This document shows positions 26,208 to 32,839 of a stretch of 33,525 nucleotides of DNA, piece by piece. Under the pieces are notes generated by a model. That model had not been told where the DNA came from, searched no databases, and saw nothing but the letters and a program-made list of their open reading frames with translations. Position numbers and translations under genes: made by a program. The stretch comes from Candidatus Gastranaerophilales bacterium (GTDB lineage Bacteria > Cyanobacteriota > Vampirovibrionia > Gastranaerophilales > Gastranaerophilaceae), in contig JAEELO010000050.1 of the NCBI GenBank assembly GCA_016282705.1, positions 1 through 33,525 of the forward strand, read 5' to 3'. How positions within the stretch are numbered: the stretch's first letter is position 1; every line of letters begins with the position of its first letter.

Positions 26208-26236
26208 ATTATAAAATAAATGAAAAAAAAAGTCTA
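26208..26236 (-). promoter_or_regulatory. candidate promoter of the CDF-CorC/era operon
   Basis: On the minus strand TAGACT (26236-26231), a 17-base spacer and a perfect TATAAT (26213-26208), followed by the palindrome at 26190-26204. Confidence 0.55.
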
Positions 26237-26252
26237 TTAATGTAGAAAACAC

Positions 26253-27323
26253 TTATTTATCTTTATAAAATATTTCCCACGATTTAATTATTTCCGTATT
26301 ATCAAAATATCCCTTAATCAGTCTTTTATTTTTTTCTCTGTCATCTTCCGCCATAGTTATAAACTGTTGAAAATTCATTGTTTTTATTTCATTTGTATCA
26401 AAGATTTTAAAGTCTTTTGATATAAATCCATTATATGTTGTTATTTCTTTTCTGATAAATACTTTATGCCCTAAATATAGATTACAGCGAATATTACCGA
26501 CTCCTTGCTGTCTGTTTTGGTTTAGAATTAATATATCGATGTTTTTTATATGTTTCGCATATTCTTTTGGGCATAAATATTCAGTTATTGCATTGAATTT
26601 ATCTCCAAACAGTTCTTTTCCTCTTTTTATTATTTCTTCTGAATATTCTTTTTTTGCATAAGATAATATTGTTGTTACATGTATATTTTTAGAAGCAAAT
26701 TTTGCCAATATGTCAAGCATTTCCAGTGTCGAAAAGTCCGCAGAATTATTTATTTGAACTGTTATATAATCGTTATTCTCTTTCTTTGCATTATCTAAAA
26801 ATTCTTTTTTTACTACGCTGGAATAAAACGGCAGAGGTAATACTTTCTTATTCGGATTATATTTTTTATGATATGTATCTTTATCAAAATTTGTTATAAC
26901 TGCTTTTACATTATTTTTTACGTATTTTGCAGCTTCTGATTCGGAATTTATATTATATAAATCATATCCCCATATTATCCAATAGCAATACTTCAATAAA
27001 TATTTATTTTGAAACAAATACGGAATGGTTGTATTAGCAGGAAGACTGTGCAAAAATATTTTTCGTACTTTTTTTGTATTTATATTTAAATCTTCAAATC
27101 GGTTTATTACATATACATTTTTATATTTTAAGGGAATTTCAAAGTTATCAGCAGATGTCATAAAATAAATAAAACATTGTTTTTTATTATCAAAATTTTC
27201 ATTCATAAATTCTATAAAAGGAAGCATAAACTTATCATTTAGCATTATATGAACATATTTATAACTAATAGCATTTTGATGTTTTGTTTTGCGAGTAAAA
27301 AAATTTATTATTTGTAAAATCAT
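26253..27323 (-). CDS. WecF-like TDP-4-acetamido-4,6-dideoxygalactose (Fuc4NAc) transferase, GT56
   Basis: A 356-residue GT-B glycosyltransferase resembling enterobacterial WecF, which adds Fuc4NAc to a lipid-linked sugar in enterobacterial common antigen synthesis. Recognisable segments are WIIWGYDLY (WHIWGADLY in WecF), KVLPLPFYSS, ITVQINNSAD, and NQNRQQGVGNIRCNLYLGHKVFIRKE near the C-terminus (ARQQGIGTL in WecF). The ATG at 27321-27323, with GGAG 5 bases upstream, forms an ATGA overlap with the WecE-like stop and is preferred over a longer in-frame start. It is last in the four-gene sugar operon. The acceptor here is unknown and need not be lipid II of ECA. Confidence 0.82.
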   Translation of the reverse strand: MILQIINFFTRKTKHQNAISYKYVHIMLNDKFMLPFIEFMNENFDNKKQCFIYFMTSADNFEIPLKYKNVYVINRFEDLNINTKKVRKIFLHSLPANTTIPYLFQNKYLLKYCYWIIWGYDLYNINSESEAAKYVKNNVKAVITNFDKDTYHKKYNPNKKVLPLPFYSSVVKKEFLDNAKKENNDYITVQINNSADFSTLEMLDILAKFASKNIHVTTILSYAKKEYSEEIIKRGKELFGDKFNAITEYLCPKEYAKHIKNIDILILNQNRQQGVGNIRCNLYLGHKVFIRKEITTYNGFISKDFKIFDTNEIKTMNFQQFITMAEDDREKNKRLIKGYFDNTEIIKSWEIFYKDK

Positions 27324-28471
27324 AATTTCTCCAAATAACAAGACATAACATCCAACACATAATTAATTTCTTCTGAACACATATCATACAATGGCATTCT
27401 GATACTGCAATCATATACCATATTAGTAACCTCCATTGAACCGTATGTTTTTGCATTATTCTTACCGAATGGTGAATTATGCAAAGGGACAAAATGGGTT
27501 TGTGCTTGTATTTTGTTTTTATTCAAATAGAACAAAAATTCATCTCGTTCTTTTTTAGTATTCATTAATACAAAAAAGATATGTGCATTTGGTTCGCAGC
27601 CTTTTATGATTTTAGAAGTTTTTAATATTCCTTTCTTTTCATATTGTTTGAAAAAGTCTTGATATTTTTTCCGTATTTTTAATCTTATTTTTGTAACTTT
27701 ATCAATGTCTTTAAATTGAGAATATAAAAATGCTGCTGTTAATTCACTCGGATAATATGATGAACCGACATCCAACCAGCTGTATTTCTCAACCAGACCG
27801 TTAATATATGATTTTCTGTTTGTACCTTTTTCTATTATGATATCTGCTCTTTCAAGCAATTTATCATTATTTATGTATATTGCACCGGCTTCACCTGCTT
27901 GAATATTTTTAGATGAATGAAAACTAATCACACCAATATCACCAATTGCACCAAGTGCTTTATTTTTATAATATGAATTTATACACTGTGCCGCATCTTC
28001 AATTACAAAAAGACTATTTTCTATTGCAATTTTGTTAATTTCATCCATATTGCAAGCATTTCCCGCATAATGTACTGGAACTATTGCTTTTGTTTTTTTA
28101 GTTACAGCTTTTTTTATTAATTCAGAATTAATATTAAAATCATCAGATTTTATATCGATAAAAACAGGTTTACCTCCTCTTAAAACGACGGCATTTGCCG
28201 TAGAAACAAAGGTATAAGAAGGCATTATTACTTCATCTCCATTCTTTATATCAGCAAGAAGCATTGCCATTTCTAAAGAAGATGTACATGAACCAGTTAA
28301 TAATACTTTTTTTATATTATATTTATCTTCAAGAAATTTTTGACATTTTTTTGTAAAATATCCGTTGCCTTCTAATGAATATTTTTTATCAATTAAATAT
28401 TTTATATTTTTTAAAGAATTTCCAGAAAAATACGGTTTTTGAAACGGTATTTTATATTTGATTTTCGCCAT
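27320..28471 (-). CDS. WecE-like TDP-4-keto-6-deoxyglucose 4-aminotransferase
   Basis: A 383-residue PLP-dependent sugar aminotransferase (DegT/DnrJ/EryC1 family). It is colinear with E. coli WecE: IPF-x-x-P start, VLLTGSCTSSLEMA, GDEVIMPSYTFVSTANA, IVPVHYAGNACNMD, VIEDAAQ, SFHSSKN with PLP-lysine Lys188, REKGTNR-like EKGTNRKSY, W-x-DVGSSYYPSEL, and a C-terminal RMPLY. WecE makes TDP-Fuc4N, and these shared blocks favour the 4-amino-galacto product. It overlaps the BKACE gene by 20 bases upstream and the transferase gene by 4 bases downstream. GGAAACGGAAATT precedes the ATG. The TDP-glucose synthase and dehydratase (RmlA, RmlB) must be encoded elsewhere. Confidence 0.9.
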   Translation of the reverse strand: MAKIKYKIPFQKPYFSGNSLKNIKYLIDKKYSLEGNGYFTKKCQKFLEDKYNIKKVLLTGSCTSSLEMAMLLADIKNGDEVIMPSYTFVSTANAVVLRGGKPVFIDIKSDDFNINSELIKKAVTKKTKAIVPVHYAGNACNMDEINKIAIENSLFVIEDAAQCINSYYKNKALGAIGDIGVISFHSSKNIQAGEAGAIYINNDKLLERADIIIEKGTNRKSYINGLVEKYSWLDVGSSYYPSELTAAFLYSQFKDIDKVTKIRLKIRKKYQDFFKQYEKKGILKTSKIIKGCEPNAHIFFVLMNTKKERDEFLFYLNKNKIQAQTHFVPLHNSPFGKNNAKTYGSMEVTNMVYDCSIRMPLYDMCSEEINYVLDVMSCYLEKL

Positions 28472-29318
28472 AATTTCCGTTTCCTTCTTTTAAATTCAAA
28501 TTTTTTCTAAATTTTTCCGATGTCATTATAATACGTTCATTAGCTTCTATTATGGTTTTTGCTCGTTTTAACAGAGCGGTATTCGTTGCCAATTTTGTTC
28601 TGGCTTTATCAAACCAAATATTATCTTCCAAGCCTATTCTGATACCTGAACCTATTGAGATTGCTATAGAATTCATTTTCAATTGATTTTGTCCTATTCC
28701 GCCTATTGCAAAAAATGAATTTTCAGGTAAATCATTTATCATCATGCCCGTATGAAGCAAATTCGCTTGTGCGCATGCAATATTGCCCAATATTAAATTA
28801 AAGAAATACGGCGGTTTAATATAACCTTTTTTAATAAGATATTTGGCATAATTAATCATACCTGTATCAAAGGCTTCCAATTCGGGTTTTATTGAATATT
28901 TTTGCATTAACGCAGCAATGTCAATTATTGTCTGTGGGGAATTCATACTTGCCTGTTTATTAAAATTCAGTGAACTTAATGTAAGAGAACCCATATCCGG
29001 CTTTAATTCTCCTGTTAAATGTAAAGGACTTGTCCTCTTTTCAAATTCCGTCACATTTCTTCCCGTTAAAGAGACACAAACAACAAGTTTCTTTTGATAT
29101 TTACGAATGCCCTCTATTATAGAAGCATATTTTTCGGCTTCATATGCGGGGGTCTCATCATCATTTCTTGCATGCAAATGCACTGTTGTAATTCCTATTT
29201 CGCAAGCTGCGAGAACATCATCTATAATTTCGTTAACAGATACCGGCACAAACGGAGTTTGTGATTTTAAAGGAATAAGACCTGTCGGAGTAAAATTAAC
29301 TATTATTTCATTATTCAT
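28452..29318 (-). CDS. DUF849/BKACE-family beta-keto acid cleavage enzyme
   Basis: A 288-residue TIM-barrel protein of the BKACE (Kce-like) family, zinc enzymes that condense a beta-keto acid with acetyl-CoA to give acetoacetate plus an acyl-CoA. Zinc ligands are His47 and His49 in VHLHAR and Glu231 in GLEDN, with Asp232 and Arg226 beside it at the same positions as in the characterised Kce enzyme. CVSLTGR, GSLTLSSLNF, ELEAFDTGM and the C-terminal NTALLKRA are further family blocks. The active site therefore looks intact. Its ATG overlaps the PglD-like stop (ATGA), and its 3' end overlaps the WecE-like gene, so it belongs firmly to the sugar operon, an unexpected location. The substrate is unknown. 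Confidence 0.88.
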   Translation of the reverse strand: MNNEIIVNFTPTGLIPLKSQTPFVPVSVNEIIDDVLAACEIGITTVHLHARNDDETPAYEAEKYASIIEGIRKYQKKLVVCVSLTGRNVTEFEKRTSPLHLTGELKPDMGSLTLSSLNFNKQASMNSPQTIIDIAALMQKYSIKPELEAFDTGMINYAKYLIKKGYIKPPYFFNLILGNIACAQANLLHTGMMINDLPENSFFAIGGIGQNQLKMNSIAISIGSGIRIGLEDNIWFDKARTKLATNTALLKRAKTIIEANERIIMTSEKFRKNLNLKEGNGNYGENQI

Positions 29319-29977
29319 AATAAAACACCTGTTTCTTCGTGCGTTTTAATCTTTTTTGCAGGACTGCCTACATATTTAGAATAAGGTTCTGTATCTTTTG
29401 TAACAAGCGAAGCTGCACCAATTAATGTTTCTTTTGAAATTGTCTTTCTTTCCAGTATTGTTGAACCTATCCCGATAAAAGATAAATCTTCTATCTGAGA
29501 ATAACCTGCAATATTACAACCAGGTGCAATATATACTCCGTTATTTATATTAAAATTATGACCTATATATGTATTCGGGCGAATCACATTACAATTACCG
29601 ATTTTACCAAAATAATCAAGATAAACACCTGAAAATATTATGTTATTTTCCCCAATTTCTATATCATCTGCAACAATTGCATTTTTACTGATAAAATTTA
29701 TAAAACTATAACCTTTACTTTTTATATTTAAATATGAATTATATCGTTCTCTTAACGAAGAATAAACACCAGTTGAAATTACTTCTACATCATCCTGCGA
29801 AAAATATTTTTCTATCTCGGAAGTTTTATAAACTGGTTTATCACCCATAAAAATATTGGAAGAATAATATTTATCATCGCATATAAATGCTTTTATACAA
29901 TAATCAGAATCGTTTTTAAGTTCTGAATATAAAAGCTTCCCCAGTGTTCCCGTACCATGTATCAATAATGTAATCAT
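29315..29977 (-). CDS. PglD/NeuD-like sugar N-acyltransferase (left-handed beta-helix)
   Basis: A 220-residue acyltransferase. Residues 1-75 form the PglD N-terminal nucleotide-sugar binding fold (MITLLIHGTGTLGKLL). Residues about 100-205 are hexapeptide repeats (IEIGENNIIFSGVYL, VIRPNTYIGHNF, IAPGCNIAG, IGIGSTI, LIGAASLVTKD) with likely catalytic His140 in YIGHN, ending in YVGSPAKKI. It would acylate the 4-amino group of the TDP-amino sugar made by the WecE-like enzyme, replacing the GNAT-type WecD of enterobacteria. The acyl donor may not be acetyl-CoA, given the adjacent BKACE gene. It is first in the operon. No ribosome site is visible, and the promoter leaves a leader of only a few bases. 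Confidence 0.88.
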   Translation of the reverse strand: MITLLIHGTGTLGKLLYSELKNDSDYCIKAFICDDKYYSSNIFMGDKPVYKTSEIEKYFSQDDVEVISTGVYSSLRERYNSYLNIKSKGYSFINFISKNAIVADDIEIGENNIIFSGVYLDYFGKIGNCNVIRPNTYIGHNFNINNGVYIAPGCNIAGYSQIEDLSFIGIGSTILERKTISKETLIGAASLVTKDTEPYSKYVGSPAKKIKTHEETGVLL

Positions 29978-29988
29978 AAAGTACTAAT

Positions 29989-30017
29989 ATTATATATGCA
30001 TATATATTAATTAGCAA
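29989..30017 (-). promoter_or_regulatory. promoter of the amino-sugar operon with near-zero leader
   Basis: On the minus strand TTGCTA (30017-30012), a 17-base spacer and a perfect TATAAT (29994-29989). Transcription should begin about 5 bases before the ATG at 29977. Confidence 0.65.
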
Positions 30018-30047
30018 TTAATACTTTTTTCAATTAAATTTTAATTA

Positions 30048-30293
30048 TTATTTCCTCTTTTTATGCTCATATTCATCAGTTTCAGCATTATATTCACCGA
30101 TTTCAATTCCAAAATCATGAGGATGGTGTTCTCTATAAGCTTCTATTTTTTCTATATCATTTTCATTTGTTCCGATAGGAAAAATTGTTTTTTCTTCATC
30201 GGGATTTGACATTTCATACACTTCACCGTTATAAGATATTAATCTTTCATATTGTTGTGTCGCGGATAAAAGAGTCAGAGATGCATATAATAA
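30048..30293 (-). pseudogene. gene remnant, C-terminal 81 codons without a start
   Basis: The minus-strand frame ends at TAA (30048-30050) and stays open for 81 codons to an in-frame stop at 30294-30296, with its first ATG only at 30212. The sequence looks coding: YERLISYNGEVYEMSN, then PDEEKTIFPIGTNENDIEKI, an acidic stretch with HHPHDFGIEIGEY and a basic end EHKKRK. I recognise no family. It may instead be a 54-residue protein beginning at 30212, but no ribosome site precedes that ATG. Confidence 0.5.
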
Positions 30294-30441
30294 TTATTTG
30301 CATAAAAAATTGCCACAAGATTATATAAAAGCATCTGAGGTTATATGGAATGATTTTGGCACATTATATGACATTCCTGCCTTTGCGTGTGAAGATGTTC
30401 TTCCGACCTTTAACAAAAATTTTCCGACTAAGAAATTTTGA
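30265..30441 (+). pseudogene. gene remnant, C-terminal 58 codons without a start
   Basis: This plus-strand frame ends at TGA (30439-30441). The 58 codons before it read as ordinary protein (DAYNNYLHKKLPQDYIKASE, VIWNDFGTLYDIPAFACEDV) and lack a usable start. It meets the minus-strand remnant head-to-head, with 29 bases of overlapping open frame. This is what a deletion or recombination junction between two genes would leave. The family is not recognised. Confidence 0.45.
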
Positions 30442-30472
30442 ACATAAAAACAATAAATTTTTAATTCAACAA

Positions 30473-30713
30473 AACCAACGAATAATACTTTCAAGCGTAC
30501 AAAATGCCGGAAAGGTGCAAAAACACTAAAACCCTTTTAGGGACAGAATTAGGACACAATTTCTCACTAATCAGACTCGTTGGTTCAAAATATAGACTTT
30601 CAGGACTGTTCTATATTACTATTCGTTGGTTACTTCCAACCGCCAAACCCTTTAACAATAGCCGATTTGTGGCAAAATAGGACTTTTAACCGTACAGATA
30701 CACTGTCCTGAAA
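30473..30713. repeat. cluster of inverted and direct repeats
   Basis: A perfect 12-bp inverted repeat, AACCAACGAATA (30473-30484) and TATTCGTTGGTT (30620-30631), spans 159 bases. A third copy of its core CGTTGGTT lies at 30578-30585. A second perfect inverted repeat is TTTCAGGAC (30598-30606) with GTCCTGAAA (30705-30713). A short CCCT-ttt-AGGG hairpin lies at 30532-30542. No transposase or target duplication is visible, so this may be a degraded mobile element, a structured RNA, or chance clustering. Confidence 0.45.
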
Positions 30714-30749
30714 AAGTACAAAAAACCTTCGCCCTCAGCTCACTCGCGC

Positions 30750-30786
30750 AACTCCTATAAAAATGCTAAACGCATTTTGGGAGGTT
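30750..30786. repeat. imperfect long stem-loop
   Basis: Inner stem AAAATGC (30760-30766) with GCATTTT (30772-30778) around loop TAAAC, extended by AACTCC (30750-30755) with GGAGGTT (30780-30786) with one bulge. It is not followed by a T-run, so it is not a standard terminator. Confidence 0.45.
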
Positions 30787-30932
30787 CTCATTACCAAAAC
30801 ACAAAAAAATAGACCGATAACAAATGTCATCGTGTATTTTATGGTGGAGCGTGTAGTCTCTGATGCCAGATGCTTAATACAGGATTCCCCTTATAAAAAG
30901 CAAAAATTTTCTTTACAAGTTTTTAATACAAT

Positions 30933-32243
30933 ATGCAAGTTGCACAAACAAGCTTCAAACAAGACACATCATTTAAAAGTGGATTTTATAATGTTACACG
31001 TGAGCTTGATTCAAGTGTAATGCTTAGTCGTGCACTTATTGATGGCTGTGGGTGCACAATTCCATGGATTATAATGGCCAATAATAAAACAGAGAGAAAA
31101 GAAAAAGCTCGAAGATTTTTGTTTGATTACGCAATTGCATATATGTCACCATTTCTAGCCTTACCACTATTAAATCGTTTTTCAAGCAGATATATTGGAA
31201 AACTTACAAAAAGTTTCTGGTCGAACAACCACAAGGCAATTCATATATCTAATGAGTTCTTGAAAGATACAAATTCTATGATGAAAGAACTCGAAAGAAT
31301 GTCAAACAAAACCGATAAAAACCCAATTATAGAGACATTATATGACAAATTTAATTCCAAAAAGAAATATGCTCAAAAATTAAATATTTATGAACTTTTA
31401 CAATCAGCATACGGTAATAAAGAAAAACTAAGACGAAAAATTATAACATCAAAAAATACTGTATTTATTTTAGATTGCCTTTCAACATTTGGAATACTTG
31501 GTTCTGTACCGTTTGTAAATAACGAAATTACTAAAAAAGATTCTGGACAAAGTGGTTTTAGTGCAGAAATGAGCATGGCCGATAAAGAAATTGTTGAAAA
31601 AAGAGCTCAGGAACACGAAAAAAATAAAAAGAAAAAATATCTTGCTTATTGGGCATCAATGTGTTTTACAACATTAATAATGTCTTTAACTGCTTTCTCT
31701 GTATTAAAATCAAAGAGTTCAAATAAAATTATTCAAAGTCTTAAAAATAATGCAAAATTATTCGATTATAACAAAGGCATTTATATTGCAAGATTTCCGT
31801 TCTTTATTGGATTTATGTTGACTACATTGGCTAATATTTTGGCTGCAAGAAATGGTACAGAAAGAAAAGACCTTGCAATAAGACAGGGTGTTGGGTCTGC
31901 AATATTTTTTGGTGGCGATTTGCTGTTATCTAGTATTTTTACTAATTTTAGTGACAGGATTTTTGGTACGAAATTACGATTAAATGATAATGACAATTCA
32001 TTTATTCGTAAAATATTCCCAAAAGTAAAGTCAGTAAAACAAGTAATGGAAGAAGTTGAACAGGGCAAAATATCAAAATCAAATAAAAAAGTTGCTGCAG
32101 GAATATTTTGGACTAATATGTTGATATTAATGGTATCTATGGGTTATGCTGTACCAACTGCAATAAACAAAATGATAAAAAAAGATATTGAAAAAGATGT
32201 TAATGCACAGAAAAATGAATTAAGTAATGATGTGCAAATTTAA
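30933..32243 (+). CDS. uncharacterised polytopic membrane protein with N-terminal TSFK/SFKSG motif
   Basis: A 436-residue protein I do not recognise. After a soluble N-terminus with SFKQDTSFKSGF (residues 7-18) there are about six hydrophobic segments (near 67-85, 175-195, 233-258, 283-307, 320-340 and 390-415). These are separated by Lys-rich loops, including a strongly basic EKNKKKKYL before the third. It has no cleavable signal. It stands alone between two remnant-filled gaps and is followed by a hairpin (32285-32308). The ATG at 30933 has no visible ribosome site. A later start such as the Met near residue 30 is possible, although the SFKSG motif argues for the longer form. Function unknown. 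Confidence 0.75.
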   Translation: MQVAQTSFKQDTSFKSGFYNVTRELDSSVMLSRALIDGCGCTIPWIIMANNKTERKEKARRFLFDYAIAYMSPFLALPLLNRFSSRYIGKLTKSFWSNNHKAIHISNEFLKDTNSMMKELERMSNKTDKNPIIETLYDKFNSKKKYAQKLNIYELLQSAYGNKEKLRRKIITSKNTVFILDCLSTFGILGSVPFVNNEITKKDSGQSGFSAEMSMADKEIVEKRAQEHEKNKKKKYLAYWASMCFTTLIMSLTAFSVLKSKSSNKIIQSLKNNAKLFDYNKGIYIARFPFFIGFMLTTLANILAARNGTERKDLAIRQGVGSAIFFGGDLLLSSIFTNFSDRIFGTKLRLNDNDNSFIRKIFPKVKSVKQVMEEVEQGKISKSNKKVAAGIFWTNMLILMVSMGYAVPTAINKMIKKDIEKDVNAQKNELSNDVQI

Positions 32244-32284
32244 ATTACAATCTCCATGCTTGGTGGACCATCAAAATGCCAGAA

Positions 32285-32308
32285 AGAGACTTTTGATTAA
32301 AAGTCTCT
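32285..32308 (+). terminator. terminator-like hairpin after the membrane protein gene
   Basis: AGAGACTTTT (32285-32294) pairs perfectly with AAAAGTCTCT (32299-32308) around GATT. The downstream T-run is weak (GATTTTCT), so termination may be partial. Confidence 0.7.
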
Positions 32309-32388
32309 GATTTTCTGAAAATATGCTCTAAATCAAATTCTCTCTTTTTCTAAAAACCCGCTGCTGTCGGAAAAATTTAGCAACAAAT

Positions 32389-32414
32389 AAAGGACTTTTT
32401 TGAAAAGTCCTTTT
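32389..32414 (+). terminator. second intrinsic terminator
   Basis: AAAGGACTTTT (32389-32399) pairs with AAAAGTCCTTT (32403-32413) around TTG, ending in a T-run. With the hairpin at 32285 it may form a tandem terminator, or it may end a small transcript from 32309-32388. Confidence 0.75.
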
Positions 32415-32429
32415 AAAATCTGGGCTTTT

Positions 32430-32507
32430 GTGGACAAAGTTCGAACTTTTTTAATTGATTCAGATAATGCCCTTGAAATTGAAAGACTATTAAAATATTG
32501 TGCTTAA
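32430..32507 (+). pseudogene. short gene tail (25 codons)
   Basis: Frame GTG GAC AAA ... ending TAA at 32505-32507 reads VDKVRTFLIDSDNALEIERL and a few more residues, protein-like but too short to assign. It could be the remains of a deleted gene. Confidence 0.3.
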
Positions 32508-32511
32508 AGAA

Positions 32512-32640
32512 CTAATCCCATAAACCACTGAAAAATATTTCAACATTTCCGCTTTTACAATGAAGGCAATGAACTTGTGGTGTAACTATTGCAGGAATAT
32601 TACATAGCCCAAGAATAAGATTAGTACAGATATTAGCCTG
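32512..32640 (-). pseudogene. short gene tail with CxxC pair (42 codons)
   Basis: The minus-strand frame ends at TAG (32512-32514) and is open for 42 codons to a stop at 32641-32643, with no ATG. It includes CNIPA and VHCLHCKSGNVEIFFSGLWD, which looks like a zinc-ribbon fragment. It is tail-to-tail with the plus-strand remnant, 4 bases apart. Confidence 0.35.
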
Positions 32641-32839
32641 TTATTTTTTCAATATCGTTGCCTGTTTACATTCCTTATTCTCAATCCAGATGTTATTTTA
32701 TTATAAAATATATGAACTTTTGTAAAACTAAATGTGCTAAAAATGTAAAATTTTTCTTACAGTACTGGAATAATCTATTTCCACATTGTATATTATATAT
32801 GTAGGATTATTAATTAATAAAAAATAGGAAGGATGGTTT

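Larger units (their letters stand above)
29978..30932. other. 955-base rearranged intergenic zone with remnants and repeats
   Basis: No intact gene is seen. From left to right it holds the sugar-operon promoter, an open minus-strand gene tail without a start (30048-30293), a plus-strand gene tail (30265-30441), a repeat-dense stretch (30473-30713), and a long hairpin (30750-30786). The plus-strand frame beginning at 30763 overlaps the next gene and has no family features, so I do not call it. Confidence 0.65.
32244..32839. other. 596-base gap with two hairpins and two gene tails
   Basis: After the membrane protein gene come two terminator-like hairpins (32285-32308 and 32389-32414), a plus-strand gene tail (32430-32507), a minus-strand tail with a CxxC pair (32512-32640) and about 200 bases of AT-rich sequence with no gene. 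The promoter of the second Skp gene must lie in that last stretch, but I cannot place it confidently. Confidence 0.6.

Noticed and set aside
30750-30786. Integron attC site
   Set aside because: The RYYYAAC and GTTRRRY core boxes are not present and no integrase gene is in the window.
30763-31020. Plus-strand frame of 85 codons
   Set aside because: It overlaps the 436-residue membrane protein gene by 88 bases in another frame, begins inside a hairpin, and shows no domain or ribosome site.
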